The translations under genes were made by a program, and so were the position numbers. The notes under the pieces are model-generated. The model made no database searches, was not told where the DNA came from, and saw nothing but the letters and a program-made list of their open reading frames with translations. Source: Pelecanus crispus (Eukaryota; Chordata; Aves; Pelecaniformes; Pelecanidae). From it: a stretch of DNA of 64,000 nt. Positions 27,405 to 42,400 of the stretch are shown here, one piece after another (positions within the stretch are counted from its first letter, which is position 1; each line of letters opens with the position of its first letter). The stretch spans positions 2,177,501 to 2,241,500 of the forward strand of contig NC_134645.1 of the NCBI RefSeq assembly GCF_030463565.1. Direction: 5' to 3'.

Positions 27405-30400
27405 CTACAAGAGGAACGGAAAAAGAAAGAACAGCGTTTGCGTAATGAACAACAACAACAAAAAAAAGTAGGTGTAAACACAGTCTTAAAAAGAGCAAGA
27501 TAATTATCACAACAATTGCAAAACCTAGTATACTCAGAAACTAATGAAACCTCTACATTCTGCTTCATTCACCCCTCAATTGCAGCTGCTGAGGGCCTCT
27601 GGTTTTGCTAATGGTTTCAAATACACCAGAGTTCTATTAGAAATAATACAAGATTAACTTAGCATCAGCAATAAAGGAGCTGATTTCAGAACCATTCCAA
27701 ATTTATTTTTCTTTCTCCCCCCCAGGACTAGTGCAGGTAATGCCTTTGTTCTATACAGGAGTACCACACATACCCAAGAATTGTAAACATTATGTATGAA
27801 GTGAAATTTAAAAAAAAAGAAAGAAGAAAGAAAAAAAAAAAGCAACTCACTTAGCCATCGCATCTTTGACGTTCTTGTTCACGAGTCCCAAATAGTGGTC
27901 AATTTGGGCCTGCAATTGAAGATGGCAGCCGTTACAGACAGCTCTTACCGCCCAAGCCGTGCGTTACACGGGCGGAAGGGGCTCCACCGCGTGCGTGTCC
28001 CAGTGCGACGCCAGCGCTCCCGCGGCTTCAGCCACAGCACGGGCTAGCGTTCGCCTCGGGAAACGCACACGACAGCAGGGAATCAGCGGGAAAGTCCCCA
28101 AATATATCATCCCTGGCTTCTGCACGGTCCGTCAAACCCGTCACCAGCGTTACCCCCCTGCCGCTTTCTGAGGCCTCCCCAACGTGAGGGTGTGTGACCA
28201 AGGCCCTCGGCGAGGGGCTGCCAGCGCCTCCGGGCAAGATGGAGCAGGAAAGCGGCTTAGGTGGGCTGGGCCTGGTAAACAGCTTACGCCTTCGGAGAGG
28301 ATTGAGGAGCCCGGGTTAAGCCACGCGCATTGTCCATCAGCTTGCCTCGGGGTTACAGGATTTCCTTTCACTGCAGCGTGCTTTGTTCTTTCCTAGGAGC
28401 TCGGGGAGGAGCCCAAGAGGCTCCGCCATCTGCTCCGTGCCTTTCTTGCTTCCTCAGTCCCAGGCTGGCCTCCATGAGCAGTGTTGTTTTTGAAAGAGGA
28501 GAAGGCACTGCTAAGCCAGAGCTGGCTCCCCCCTCCTGTGCTATGACCTGCCGAAGACAGTCCCCGCTCCAGCTCGGCTATAATTTAATCATACGTGTTT
28601 TATTTCGGCTCCTTCTTACCTCTTTCTTTTACATTAGTCTCCCCCGAGGAGAAGCACCAGACTGTGCCGAGCGTCTCCCACCTCCTGCTTCTGCCAGGGC
28701 TACAGATTCCACGGGGCTTCAGGACACAAATCCCGAAGCCAGCTCCAAAGAAGTTTCTTCGGAAATTGTTTTTACAGTACTTCTGTCAGGATTAACGTGC
28801 CATGCCTACTGCTGCTTTAGTCCTGACCAGATCTGGATCGGAGGAGGGAAGGTCTCTGCTAATCGGGCCCTTTTTGCAGCCCTTGGCTGGGGCAGCCTTC
28901 TTACGCTGCCACCAAAAAGGCGGAGGGGAAAGCACACGCAGCCTGGACTTCAAGGTGAACTTGTGTCTCTTGGCCCTGACGCTGCCGCCAAGTTAAAGGC
29001 CTATGTTTTAAAGGCTTTAAAAATTTTAGAAGACTGAAATGAATTTTGCTTTTATTCGCTTGCGGTTTTGCTTCAACAGAGCTAATTTTATGAAGCAGTT
29101 AATGAATCGTATTAAACACTCACCTGATGTCTCTCATAAATAACAGGAACACTGAAGAGCGAAATCAAAGCTGGAAAAGAGCACACCAAAGGTATAAATA
29201 TTGACAAAAGGGGTGGTGTTCAGATAAAGCAATGACTGGTTTTCACACCTTGACATTTCTTCAGAAAGGTACAAGAAAAAGAAATAACTAAGCCCCATAC
29301 AAAAATTGTTGGCCGGTAATTTCAATAATCCCCATTAAGGAGCAGCTGGGCTGTTCGCCAGGTCTCATTAACAGTACAGCAAGTTTGGTCACGGTCCACT
29401 TTTTTTTTTTCACTGTGCATTATGCAAATTCTTCAACCAGGATGCTCAGGCTTCTGCCAACGTCAGGCTGTTTCTGACACCTGAAGCCAGCCTGCTCTGG
29501 CTCCAAGAACCAAAACTACCTGCAGTGGGACACGGCCAGAGCCCGTTTTGTACCTCCGCCAAAGTGAGGTACAATACAGCGATGATACTCAAGCGCGGCT
29601 AATGCCGACAGGGACACGCACCACGCAACATGCTTTTACATGATACAGTGTCTGGAAAATCAGCAATCTCAAGGAATTCAACGCTGCCATTCAAAATGAT
29701 CCATTCTGCAGCGTTACCAACATCCCAGGAAAGGGGACTCATCTGTAACATATTGCTGCGCTCCCAAGGACACAGGAATAGCCTCACAGCACCGAGCAGG
29801 CTTCAGTGCTTTTCCAGGGTTATTTTGTATGCCAGGTAGTTAACACAATTTAAAATACTTACCCAGAATCAGTAATGTCAGACCATTAAACAAGGCACCA
29901 ACGTAAGTGAACACCCACATCAACACTGCAAACTGAAAAGAAAAAGAAAAAGCCTGTCAGCCCCCAGTCTGTCTTACCAGAACATACTAGTTAGAGCAGT
30001 GAGAGAACTTCTCTAAACACACACATGAAACTAAAACGCCCCAAACTCCACTTCACCCTTGTTCGGCTCATGTAATTACAGCTGAGTGACAAGATGGCTG
30101 AAGGGCTTGGTAATAGGATATGTGGCCTCTTGCGTCCAGGTCATCGGGCTGAATTCAGCCCAAGTCAGCGGTGACCGAAAGCTGTCAGTACTCAGTGGCT
30201 GCTCAATGCCCTGTGTTTATACAGCGCTTCCCGGCTTCCTAACGGTGGGCAAGCACAGCTCCTACCTCCCGCCCTTCAAAGAGATGGAACAAGACAGCAA
30301 GGGAGAGGCCCAAGGGCTGGCGCGTGACCCAGCACCCGGTGGCAGAGCCAGAAAGCGAGCGGGCCATTTGCTCGCGCGGTAGCCCAGCGGCCAACACACG

Positions 30401-33400
30401 AGCGCATCTGCTCCGGGGCCGCAGCGCAAACGGTGGCACCAAACTATCGCAATCACGCTTCGGCTCAGCAAAGGTCTCGATGAACCGTTCATAGACTAGG
30501 CAGAGGTTTCTGTCACATCGGGGGGGAAAAAAAGCCTGTCTGGAAGGTAATGTGGCAAGGTTGGCTGAATTGACTTCTTTTTCCTTAAAAAAAAAAAAAA
30601 AAAGACACAGGAGCTTTGGATGCTAAAAAATTCAGGGAAGAGAGAAGTCAATAGTGCCATAAAATGGAAGCTGGCTCTACCTCAGAGAGAAATTCAGAAG
30701 CAAAGACGTCCCTTCTGTTAACAGACACCTAACCCCTCACCCTGCCGTAATTTCTGGCTTCATATCCCAGCCCCTAGCTCCTACCCAGACCGCTCCTCCC
30801 CGCCGCCACCCCGCTGCCTGCACTTGCGCAGCTCCCCGGTCGTGCACGGGCTCCGCGCCGCTTCGCTAGCTTTACAAAAGATCCGCACAAGCTCCAGCCC
30901 CTCAGCTTTCCGCCAGGTGGAGAGTGTCCCAAGCACACCTCTGACCTATACCGGGCTGGGAGGGGGCCGAAGGCTGCCAGCTCTATTTCTGTGTAGGATT
31001 CCTCCCCAAGGAAAATCAGCCGGTTTCTTCTAGTGTTGCACAGCCCACGAGGAACTGAGCAGAAGCCAGGATCTGGATGTCAGACGCAGCGGATTTACCA
31101 GCGCTCATTTCTTGCTCGGCGCCGAATCGCGCTTTGCATTGCGCAGAGCACACAGACGACACCCCCAGCCCTTTCATCACCCAAGCACATCTGGTTATTT
31201 TCTGTGCAAGACACTGCAAACACCGAACAGCCCGACAGACGTGGTGTGGAGGCTGCTGCTGGCATCAGGGAGAGGAGATCTGGGCACAGCTAACAACCAA
31301 AGGTGAAGCACTCCGACAAGCGGGAGATAGACGCAAAGAAAAGATGGGTACAAAGCACTGGAAAGAAAAAAAAAAAAAAAAAGCATGTGGAAGGAGTGTG
31401 GGTGTGGGCAAGGACCTAGCCCGCAGCTGAGTTACTCAGCAGTTGCGTATCCAGACATCCATTTTTAGCTTATCGCAAGATGCAAAATCTCCAAACCAAA
31501 CAAAATCAACAGCCAACAATAAGATAAGGGCATGACAATCGATACAAGTTTAATTACCTGACCTCTGTACTGAAATGAACTGTACTTCAAGAGCTTCATT
31601 CAAAGCTGATCCCATTCAAACTTCTGGAGGATTAATTGCAAATGATGCAGTTCTTTATCCGTCTGTTCTTTCTAGATGTGACACAAGCAGCACTAGAGGC
31701 ACAACGTTAACCCTCAGACAAGGCTGCAATGTTACCATCAACTGCATTCCCACTGAAGGATTTTGGCAGGTTTATCAAGAAAAATAAAGCAGATTTCTCT
31801 AAACTCCCTCATGATTCATTCAAACCTCGGCCCAGTTCTGCTCTCCGCAGTGCCAGGGTGAGAGCTGGCTGCCTGCCTCTTTGCACGCAGTGTTTTAAGG
31901 GAGCAAATACTTTCCTTTCAGAGCAAGTCCGTACGTGCAGCACGTCCCCCTCCCCAGCGAAGGGAGGAAAGTCAGCAACTTTGGCTACAGCCAAAAGCCC
32001 CCGAGTTTGTGGTCATTCAGAACGATTCTCTTGCGGGCTGCATGTGCAGTAAACTAAATATGCCGGCTTCAAGCACACACAGCAAAGCATCCTGACGGCT
32101 GTCCAAGATCTCCGCTGCATGAACACACTTACCGAAGCTAAGCACCACCCTGGGCAGGCGAACGTTCAGTAATATTGCTGAAGACTATGACTAAGTCAGA
32201 AAATGTGAGTTTATGTTAAGCGGAGGGGTAACAGATATGAATCAATTCCAAAGTCCAAGAGTTACCAGAACTATCCAATCCTAATTAGTGAGCACTGAAT
32301 ATATGGCCCAAGAAAGATCAAAATCCAGGCGTTAACATTTGACTGACACAGGCTTTGCTTCTCTGAAAGTCGTACGGGTCTCTATTTTCTTTTCCTTAGA
32401 AATGAGACAAACTCAGAGAACCTTACAAATTCAAAAAAAAAAAGACTTACCTGAAACACACCTAAATGCTTAAAGCTCTAAGACCAGAGAAAGGCAGAAG
32501 GCAACCCAGGACTGACCTACAAAGATAAAACTGCTCTTCCCACACCCTCGGGACGGGACAGAAGGGAAGCACGGGGCCAAGCTCAGCCTGAGCGTAACAA
32601 TGATACGCAAACCAGTAAAAAACCCCAGTATATCTCAGGGACCGAATCGAGATTTTGCCTACCTCATTCCAATGATTAATGAATCCCCAGCACCCAAAGC
32701 ATACTGCAATTTAATGGCAAATCCAGAAATGTCCGTATATCAGTTTCTTTACTCTAAAATAATTCAAATACAGCACAGAGCTCTGTTTCTCAAAACACCA
32801 GTTGAGCAATCACAAACTGAAAGCAACTGTGCCCCAGTGTCGGAACGGCTGCCATTGCGCAGCGGGGGGTGAAGCCCTAGATCCCTGTTCATCGGGACAA
32901 AGTGCAGCTTCTCCTGGGACTCTCTGGCAAGGGCTCCTCTGGAATTGCTCCTCAAGAGCTGTGAGGAACTGCTGCTGCTGCATAAATATTTAGAGTCCAT
33001 TTTAAGACTTCCATGACTGAAGCGTTGTTTAATAAAAAAAGAGAAGAAAAAAAACTTAACAAGACAGATTTTACAGCCAGAACTATTACATACAATAAAC
33101 TGACCCGCAGGCATTTTCTACATTAAAGCTCCGTGACTTTAATTATACACAAGCATGCTGTTTCCTATACTGAAGCTGTTTAAACTACACGAGCCAAGAT
33201 ATTTTTATTTTTTTTTTAACCAGTGCCGTTGTATTACATAAAGCCCTGGCATCTTAATGTTCTCCTCAAGCACAAACTCTTCAAAATCAGTAACTTGTGC
33301 TCGCGAACTGTCCTGACATTCACTGGTTTCATAGAAGGGTTGCTCCCAACTACCATAAATTAGACTAATTAACCAACATAAAACGTTTTAAATGTCAGAA

Positions 33401-36400
33401 GAAGAGAGGGGAAATGAATTACTTCAGCTGAATAAACATGTCTTTCCCGTATTACCATAGTATTTTAAAAGTGATTAGAGCGCCTTGAAGACATTCTGAC
33501 AGCAATTAATTCTACTTCTAACATAATTCCTCCGAAAGGCCTGATTTTTAAAACAGTGTTAACAGAAACGGCGGTTGGCTGTTCACCGCTTCCTTTTCCT
33601 TTACAGCAAGGGATTGTGATCTCTAAACAAACGGTGTGGAAATTCTTCTAACTCAAATGAACATACCACAAAGGGCCTAATTATTAAAGAAATACAAGTG
33701 ACCTTGTGCCTACAAGTTTTTCTGTGACATTGTTTAATCAGATCGAAACACAACTTAAGCAAAATAACTTTTCTTTGAACATTGAAACTCCATGCCCTTA
33801 AAAAACACAATAAACAAAGAATATGTTCCTTTCCTCCCTCGCACACCAAGTTGAAGTTTGCAAAATGCAATTCTAGCCATGTCACAAGAATTCTTTTGGT
33901 CAAGGCTGTGGCCTTGAAATGCTGCAGAGATGAACCCCAAGTACTCGGTCACTTGAGCATGAAGGCGAGACACAGCTTCTTACAGACCAGAGCGACGGGC
34001 AGCGGTGAGAGGACTTAGCCATCAAAATGCAATCCCTGTGTGGCAACACTGGCAAGGCACAGACAACGACGGCCTTATTTAAGCCGTTCTGCCATAAAAT
34101 GATTGCAGCAGTATCAATCACATCCAGAAAAATGACAAGAAAATAAAAATGCGTAGCTACCTCATAAAAATACTTTTACTGCACAAGCCTTTAGGAGCAG
34201 GAAGATTATTACGCAAAACCCCAGGCTAATATCCCATCCCCTCCTTCCCTTCCAAGAAAATGAATCTTTGTCACGAGCAGCAGACCCCAGGTGACAACCC
34301 TTACAAACTTTCCTTTCTCCAGAGGGCAAGGACTCTTGCTGCAGGAGCCTTGCACAGCATCAGGTGCAACTTTTCTGGCACAAACCCTGTGTTTAAGTTG
34401 GAGCATAATGAGAAACTGGATTTAGAAACTCTTGGGCAAGATCCTGAGATCTGCCTCCGATGTCTATTCCGTAAATAGAACAAAGACTTCCACAGCCCTC
34501 CTATTTTCTCCAAGTTTCACTAGAAACCCCTTCCCCCAACCCCACAATGACTCAAAGGACTTTACAAAGCACTAAGGGATTTACTGGAGGATAAATGCAA
34601 CTTTATTTCAAGAAGATTAAGCAAACTGAAAAAGAAATGGACAACACATTGTACTCAGTAAAGGAAACAATTGTTTGAAAAACGAAGGAAGGCGATTAGC
34701 TTGAAAGGAGAGAATATAATTCTCACAGAATAAAACTGAAGGGTTTTCAGCCAATTATTTTTTTTTTTCCTCCTTTAATTATTATTTTTTCATTGTCAGT
34801 TTTGCTCTGCCACCTTCAATAAATCCCATTAAATACTCCTTGGACATATCCAAGAGATCTGTTAGGCAGTATTGCGTGCTTGAGGTAGAGTAACTTGCAA
34901 AACCCATTTCAGTAATTTGCATCACTAAAAGCAGCAGCTATTCACACCCAAGGCCAGGGACTGAAACGGGTGTCCACCCTCCCGCCTTCCTAGTAACACA
35001 AGGGCATGCTCAGTCCCCACTCTTCCAGCAAAAAAGTGGACACGAGAACTCCTCTGTTTAAGGCAAGTAGCTGTATGCTAACCACTTGCTAGCCTCAGTA
35101 CAGAACAAACAGAAAAACAAAACAAATCCAGACTGTGCCAGTCTAGCCCAAAACAGATTTTTCAAGAGGGAGAGATGTATATTAGCAACAAATTCGGAAT
35201 GCCCAATGTCTTGTTTCCTTAAAAGATTTCTGCTGTTAAGCACCAGCAAGGAGGTGTAGCAGCTGAAGTGCATGCTGCCAGAGCTCATTTCAGTTTTCCA
35301 TTCATTTTTATTATACTATCAAAAAAAAGTACAGATAAAGTTATCCACTCTATTACCACACGAAGCACTGTATATTCAACTCAGGGTGGCTAACAGAGAG
35401 CTACACTTCTTGAAAAACAAAAAGGCTTAGTGCTTCCAACAAGCAAACTAGAACTCAGTATTTACTTACACGGAGCCAAAGATGCTATTGTTCATTCATG
35501 TTGTAAGGACTCGTGGGCTTTGCTAACCTAGGTCAGCAAGGAAGCTGTTTACACAAGGCTGCTGTATCTACAGCTGAAGCAAACTTACCTTCAGAGAATC
35601 AACTAAGTCATCGACTAGGAAGAGGCGTCGCAGCTCTTTGACAGTGCCATTAATGTGACCAAGCACAACATTACTGTATTTCTGAATAAGCTCTTCAGAC
35701 ACAGCTACATCAGACTGCAAGTAAGCCCTGCAAGAAAGAAGAGCTTATGAAACTTTACTGCAAGAGTGCTGCCAAACAGTATCAACACGTTACGCATGCA
35801 ATATCAACATATCCTCTTTTTATGTTAGAAAGAGAAAAACCTCACTGTATGAGGAATGCTAAAAGGATAGAACAGAATTAACCTCAGTTACTTTTAGAAG
35901 GTAAAAGTGAACCTTAAAAAAAACGCCACCACCTCTTAGAAGAAAAGAAGAAAATGTTTCTTTCTTACTGCTACATTGTGCCAGCGCACTTACTAAGTCG
36001 CACAGGCAGTCTTACCTGGACTAGGCAAAAAAGGTGCGCTGGCTAAGGCGTGTGTGTGAACAGACCAGGCTAGCGAGCGGCCAGAACAGCCTCCAGCACC
36101 ACGGGCACACGTGCTGCTTGGCCTGCAAGGTCTCTTCCTACTCCTCAGCGTATGCTGCGATCTATTCCGCTAATAAGGCCAACACGTATTTAAAAAAAAA
36201 TGAGACACAGACAGGCTGGGGGGTGCTTGTCATTCTCTGTTTTTACTATTGTATTAGGTGGCCTAATATTTTACGAGATTCCTACATTTCTCAAACAGAA
36301 AAAATCCTACAAAAGCAACATATCCATTCATACCGCTGGAAGGCACTTCCAAAATTACCATTCAGCTGTAACAAACACACTAAGGCATGGTAAAATGAGC

Positions 36401-39400
36401 AAGTTTTTCATCATTTGCTAAAAAAACTTCTTACAGTTAGTGACAGCAGTTCTTTTAACAGAAAGACAGACATTCCTATCTGGTTAAGTGTTCTTTCCAC
36501 TACACTTTTATCAGTGGCTATGGCAATTTAGACTCTTTAAATAGAGAATAATTTATTTATCTAATTTGCTTGTTGGTGGGAGAAGGAGCAATGCAGCACA
36601 TCTGTAACAGGGCACCCATTTTACAGTTACTACGGTTGTTAAACTTTTACTTTCATTCGGGGGGGGGTGTGTGGATTCTGCTTTGGGGTGGTTTTGATTT
36701 TTTTTAAAAAATAAAAAACTCACAGTGGAGGCTCCTATGTATGTCATTTAAGGCAAAGCTAAACATGGCCTTGTGACATGTCTGAAACAAATCAAAACAG
36801 AGGGCGGCCATTTCATGGGTACATTCCGCTATCCACACTTGGCTTGAACCTGCACACCCTTCTCAACTCATTGGCAAGGTATTCGGTACCTGAATCAGAA
36901 ATTCAATTGATCTCATGGATGTGCTCTTCACTGTCCAACTAAATTCAAGTAAAAAGATCCTTCTTGTACTTGAAGCTATACAGATAAAAAGCAGGCAACC
37001 AGGTACGTTGGCCAAGGATGTCTGGAAGCTTCTTATGAATATCAGTATTTTTAGAAATAAACTGCAGAAAGAGCACAGGTGGAACAACTTTTGCTTGTTC
37101 TTGCTAAGAACAAACTTAACTGGTAAACTTGGAAATTCTGTTTGGATCCTGAAGAGCACTACTGGGCAGGACAGAGCAAACAGGATTTAAACTGGGAATG
37201 AGGGTCAACAAGGATGGCCATACAAGGCCTTGATGGTTAAAAAACAAACAAACAAACAAGTTTACAAAATATATATATTTCATACTGCTATACTGAATGT
37301 TGTTGCCAATTGTTCAGATGGATTTTTTTGTATCATATCTAAGCTTCAAAGCAAATACTCCTTTTTTCCCAGAGTTTTGTCCCACAGCTGGTTTAGGCAC
37401 AGATTGGCCTCCACTGAGTAAATCAGCCGCCACACTAGTCAGGGAGGAATGGAGGTAAACCCAAGAAAACATTTTACTTTGCCTCACTGAGGATGAGAGG
37501 AAGAGAATGAGAATAATTGGAAACACCACAAAATTAGTAAGAGAGCTGTAAATAGGAGGGCAAGCAGGAGTTTCCAAAAGGTGCGAAGGAAATTGAGATT
37601 GAACCACTTCACCCATTAATAAAGGAGAGGAGCAAGTCTGGGCAGTGTGGGATAGGGCTGGTATAGAAACAGGAAACATGCACTCCTAGTAATTACTCTA
37701 ACATATGAGTAAGTTTTTATTTCTCTTAAGATGCAGCTCTGCAGTAATGAGCACCACTGTACTCCACGCAGGAAAGGCTAAATACCACGGATACTGTATC
37801 CCCACACCGCAGGGAAGCGTGCATGCGGTATGCTCCAAGGACTCAGCTCATCACTTACAGCAAAGAGCTCAGAGGTCCTCTTCGAGGACCTACGTTAATC
37901 CTATGACTCAGCTCCTCAAGCCTTAGAATTCAGAGCCCGAGTTTCTGGATTTCTGATCTGGGCAGGCTGCAATGAACCTGGGTTCTGCTGGTGACAAGGC
38001 AGCCTCGCATGTGGAGAACACAGCCATGCTCCTACATACTAAAACATACATTTTAAGAGTATTCTTAAAAAACGTTCCAAAAGGATGAAAGTATCCCCTG
38101 CTACACTTACTCTGATTTTCTTCTACATTGCTTTGAAAGTGCTGCATCTCCTGGGCATTCTTTAAATTTTGTACCTCACTTGCCACTGGTTCACATTCTG
38201 AAGACTATACCATTCTAAAATGCACATATTACTGTGTTAGATTGAAGTATATCGGGGTTTTTTAATGGAACTTAAGATACTCTAGCATTCCCAGCGATAT
38301 CCCCTGTACCAATTGCTCAATTCATCTTCTTTACCATGTCTATGATTTTCTACTGAGAAAAACTGAAAGAGTCGTAGTCAGAGGCTGGGTAACAGATTTT
38401 TCAGTACAGACACTATTTACATTATTATGCAATGTATTATGGCATATGTCATCTACTGCTTCTAAGAGGACCAATACCGCTGTTCCCGCAAACACCACGC
38501 TTTTTCTTAATTGAAAAAAAAAAAAAAATCTCACCTAAATGGGTGGCCTTCATCGGACTTTTGGATTGCCTGGATAACTCCCTTGTATATCCTAAAGCTG
38601 ATCGTCACAGAAAGCAGGGCCAAGGCAATGTAAGCTGTCACGCTCACAATGCTGAACACTGTTAATGAAAGCAGCAGGAACAAGCTGGCACCAAACACCA
38701 CTCCTGTCTTCTTAATGTCTCGCCAGTAAAGGAGGTCAACAACTAAAATTTAAAAAAGGTAAGAAATTAGAACAAGGTACCTTTTGCATCCGTATGAAAA
38801 CAGTAAAACATGATTCATTTGACTGCTGAGAGTCATCAAGAATGGAACTCGCGATCTCACTGTCAAACCAGAGCTGAAATTACAACTAGAAACAGGTTAT
38901 TTTAGCACTGATTTTGCATTCGACTTCAGATTATTGGGACTATTGTTATTAGGATTACCTCAAATGTAATTGCTAAAAATTAAGAACAATTCTGCCCTTG
39001 AGCAACGTCGGGATTTATCTCTTCAACTACTGTGCTGTATTCTGCAGCAGAACCACAGCAGTTTGTGCTTCATTTCAGTTTATTTTTGTGGATGTCACTC
39101 ACTGACGAGACTGATTCCGATTCCCCGTTAGGACAAGACGCTAACAGCTCTCTAAACCATTGCATCTTTGCAAGTCTGGTAGAGGCAAAGGCACTGCTCA
39201 AGCCTCATGAACGTTTTGTTTCCTTTTGACTGAAGACACGCCCATGGAAGTTTATCGTGTTGATTTTGGGTGACAGACTGAGCCATCAAGGGGCAAGAAT
39301 CTCACTGAAATTTCAATCCAGGCTAAATCTGCTGTGCTACAACGCAAAACACTTCATTTGTAAACCAAGCTTGTTTTTTCCTTAAGCGACCCTCCCGAGA

Positions 39401-42400
39401 GAACACAGTATTACGCTATTTTTAGCATCACTGTTTTGAGCAAACTACACCCTTGCCCAAGTCATAGGTAACAGCCTAGTACATCCATTGCAGATTGGTT
39501 TGGTTTGAGGTGCACTTGCGTCCGGTTGATTACTCTACTGAAGTCATTCTCCATTGCTGAGCACAGAACTGGGCAGGGGCATCTAGTCTAGTTTTGTATT
39601 TCATGGTGAGATACACAATAAAACTCATTCTTCGCGATTTCTACTTCCACAGCTGATTAGATTTTCGCAAGAACAAATTCCTCTTCTGCATCAAAACTGC
39701 TTGTTAATAGCAATAACCGAAGAACTTTTAGATACAGAACTCAAGACAATTGTAGAAAAATTATTACCACACAAGCTTAGCAATCCTATCTCATCCTAAG
39801 CATCACCGCAGTTAACTGTAAAATAGCATCTCACAATTTAGAACAGGTTCTGACTCTGAATGACTGTAAAAGAAAATTTAAAAAAAAAATTACTATTATT
39901 CATGGTAATGCACCACATTAAATACTTAGTAGCCTCTGTAGAGCGAAGTCTGCAAAATCCCTGTGTAGGTACAACATGAAAATGCCACTGGGACTATGGT
40001 GCATTTCACAGCATGTCAGAAGCTGAAGTCCTTTCCTAATTATTTCCGTAGGGAAACCGTGCCGCGCAGCAGGCGCTGGAAAGATGCGAACCCTGGTCAG
40101 AAACTTAGAGCCGCCATTTTCATAACGCCGAATATTTTACCCAAATATTTAATTCACATTTCAGCAGAAGACATTTCCTGAAGCTCTACAGACAGAATCA
40201 GGTTACAGTTGCATGAACACCTTAAATTTGCCATAAACCAAACTGCTGTGGAAATAAACAGCCTCACCCCTCCACCACCCGCTCCTTTCCGCTGCGTGGC
40301 CACTCGCAGAACCAGCCTGGTTTTCTGTATGCCGCTGACAACTACTGCACCAAAAAAAAAAAATAAAATAAAAAACTAAGCAGCCAGCTAGATCAGATTC
40401 TGGATACATTCTGGAAACACACGGGGCGAGAGACGGAGCAGCCAACCAAAGGAGGTGACACTCGTGCTCTCGGAACAGCACCAATGTGAAGCCCTCATCA
40501 AACGGCAGTCCAACCTACCCACGCACCCATGCTGGCCTCTTATTCCGCTGGCTCTCCCCGTGTTACAAAGCTGCACTTCTATTTTCCCTGTCAAACAAGT
40601 GAAGCTCTAAGCAAGACAACTTTTCTTTGATATTTGTAAAAATCACACAAGCCAATAAAAAAAAATCAAGTCATCACAGAAGTCCTTTTGTATGGGCTAT
40701 AACCCCTACATTTAACAACATTTTCCTTGGTTTCTTTGGCTTTGCTTCTCATCACAAAAGTGTCTATTAGCGTCTCTGTACACCTTAGGTTAGGAAGTTT
40801 AGCATTTAAAAGGTGCTTAACAAAATTGTGAGCTTGACCTAAAAATCATTGTAAACTGTAAACCTAAATTGAGCTGCAAGTATCTGTTAACACTTGGGTG
40901 AGATTTTCAAAACCAGTCTAGCAAAAAAAAAAAAAAGAAAAAAAAAAGTTAGTGGATTTTGTGCTCCTGAATCATGCAAGAAATCTTTGGGGGGGGAGAA
41001 AAAAAAAATCATTTCTTCCTGGGCATTTGCTTCAAATACTGAAACTCTATTTATTTTTAAATGCTGCAATCTGAGCATCCATACATTCAAATTTGGGTGC
41101 TGCTCCTGTATCATGTGACACACTGAGTACGAGCCCTACTCTCGGTTTGCAGGGAGCAGTTCTGTAAATGAGATACTCCCTCCTCTGTAACCCAGTTTCA
41201 AAGCCTCTCCACTGACAGTGGGTTCTTGCTGCTTCATAGGAAATCACTTAGTACAAAACGCATTGTATCAGAACCCAGCTATAAGGAATGTAAAGGCAGT
41301 AATTCATCTGTAGGACAGTTTCCAAAACAGAGAAACAAAGGTAAATTGCCGGAATTAAAGCATACCACAAATGCCAAACGGCCTCTAGCAACCCATCTTC
41401 AAGTCTTTTGTTCTCAGTAATTGCTAAGAAAAATCCCCAAGCTAGGACCTCCCCGACCAGAGCTAAGCTGCACATGAAGTATTTTTCTGCCTCCACTCCA
41501 TTTGGAGAACTGCCGTATCAGCCTCAGCTTACGTATCTCGTTTCATTTGTAAATTCCTCAAAGGGAAATTCAGCGTTGTAAGTCACTGAAAAACTGATTT
41601 GTCGTATTCAGTCCGAGAGAGTACATGATGAAATTGATTTAATATTCTCCAATTGATCAGAAACAGGTATTTGCATTTCTTTCCAAAGATATTAAAAGCA
41701 TTACTAGAAGCCCCTTTCTGGCTTTAACTTATACACAAGATATACACAGCAGATTAAAAAAAAAACAAAAAAACCCCAAAAAAACAAAACAAAAAAAAAA
41801 AACCAGAAAAACAAAAACCCCAGCCAATTCTCAGGAACAGCCTTGCCAAGCAGTTTCTTTCCTCGTGGAAACGGTTTTAAGCTTTATTTTGTACAATGCG
41901 AACTATAATCTCATGCATTTAATGCAAGTATTCCAGGCCTATTCTAAAGCAAGAGCAGCTGCCTACATTTGGTAAGCACGAACTGTCACTTGGCACGTCT
42001 AAAAATAGTACCGCTAGCATCCGTGCCTTACATGCAGAACTCATCCAATTACATTTTGCTTTTAAAGCAAGTGCCGTGATAGGTTTATCACTGGGTCGAT
42101 TTTTTTTTGGGGGGGGGTTGGAAGTCTTTTCTTTCTTTCACAGACATTTATCTTAAAACTGAACAATTTGTATTGTTTTTTTTGACGACAAAAACAAGTG
42201 GTTTAATATATTTAACCTGATAATCCTCTTTAAAAAAAAAAAAACACAAAAACCCTGAACCAAGCAACCCTCTTTTTTTTTTTTTTTTTTTAAAAGAAAG
42301 CAAAATTAAAAGCCTCGAGATCTACAAGCCAGTTTCATTCACATCTATGAAAGAAAACCAAGAAAAAGGGACTAACCCATTTTGGCATCCATCTTGAGTG

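Noticed and set aside
41047..41079. Minus-strand [11 protein letters not shown], resembling the Nogo-C N-terminus
   Set aside because: No GT donor follows in phase and the frame meets a stop at once.
42377..42392. MDAKM start with a phase-compatible donor (ATGG/gttagt) on -, considered as the Nogo-C exon
   Set aside because: The 46569-46602 exon matches known Nogo-C in length and ends (WKDK), so this shorter start with a weaker donor is probably chance. Not excluded as a minor form.
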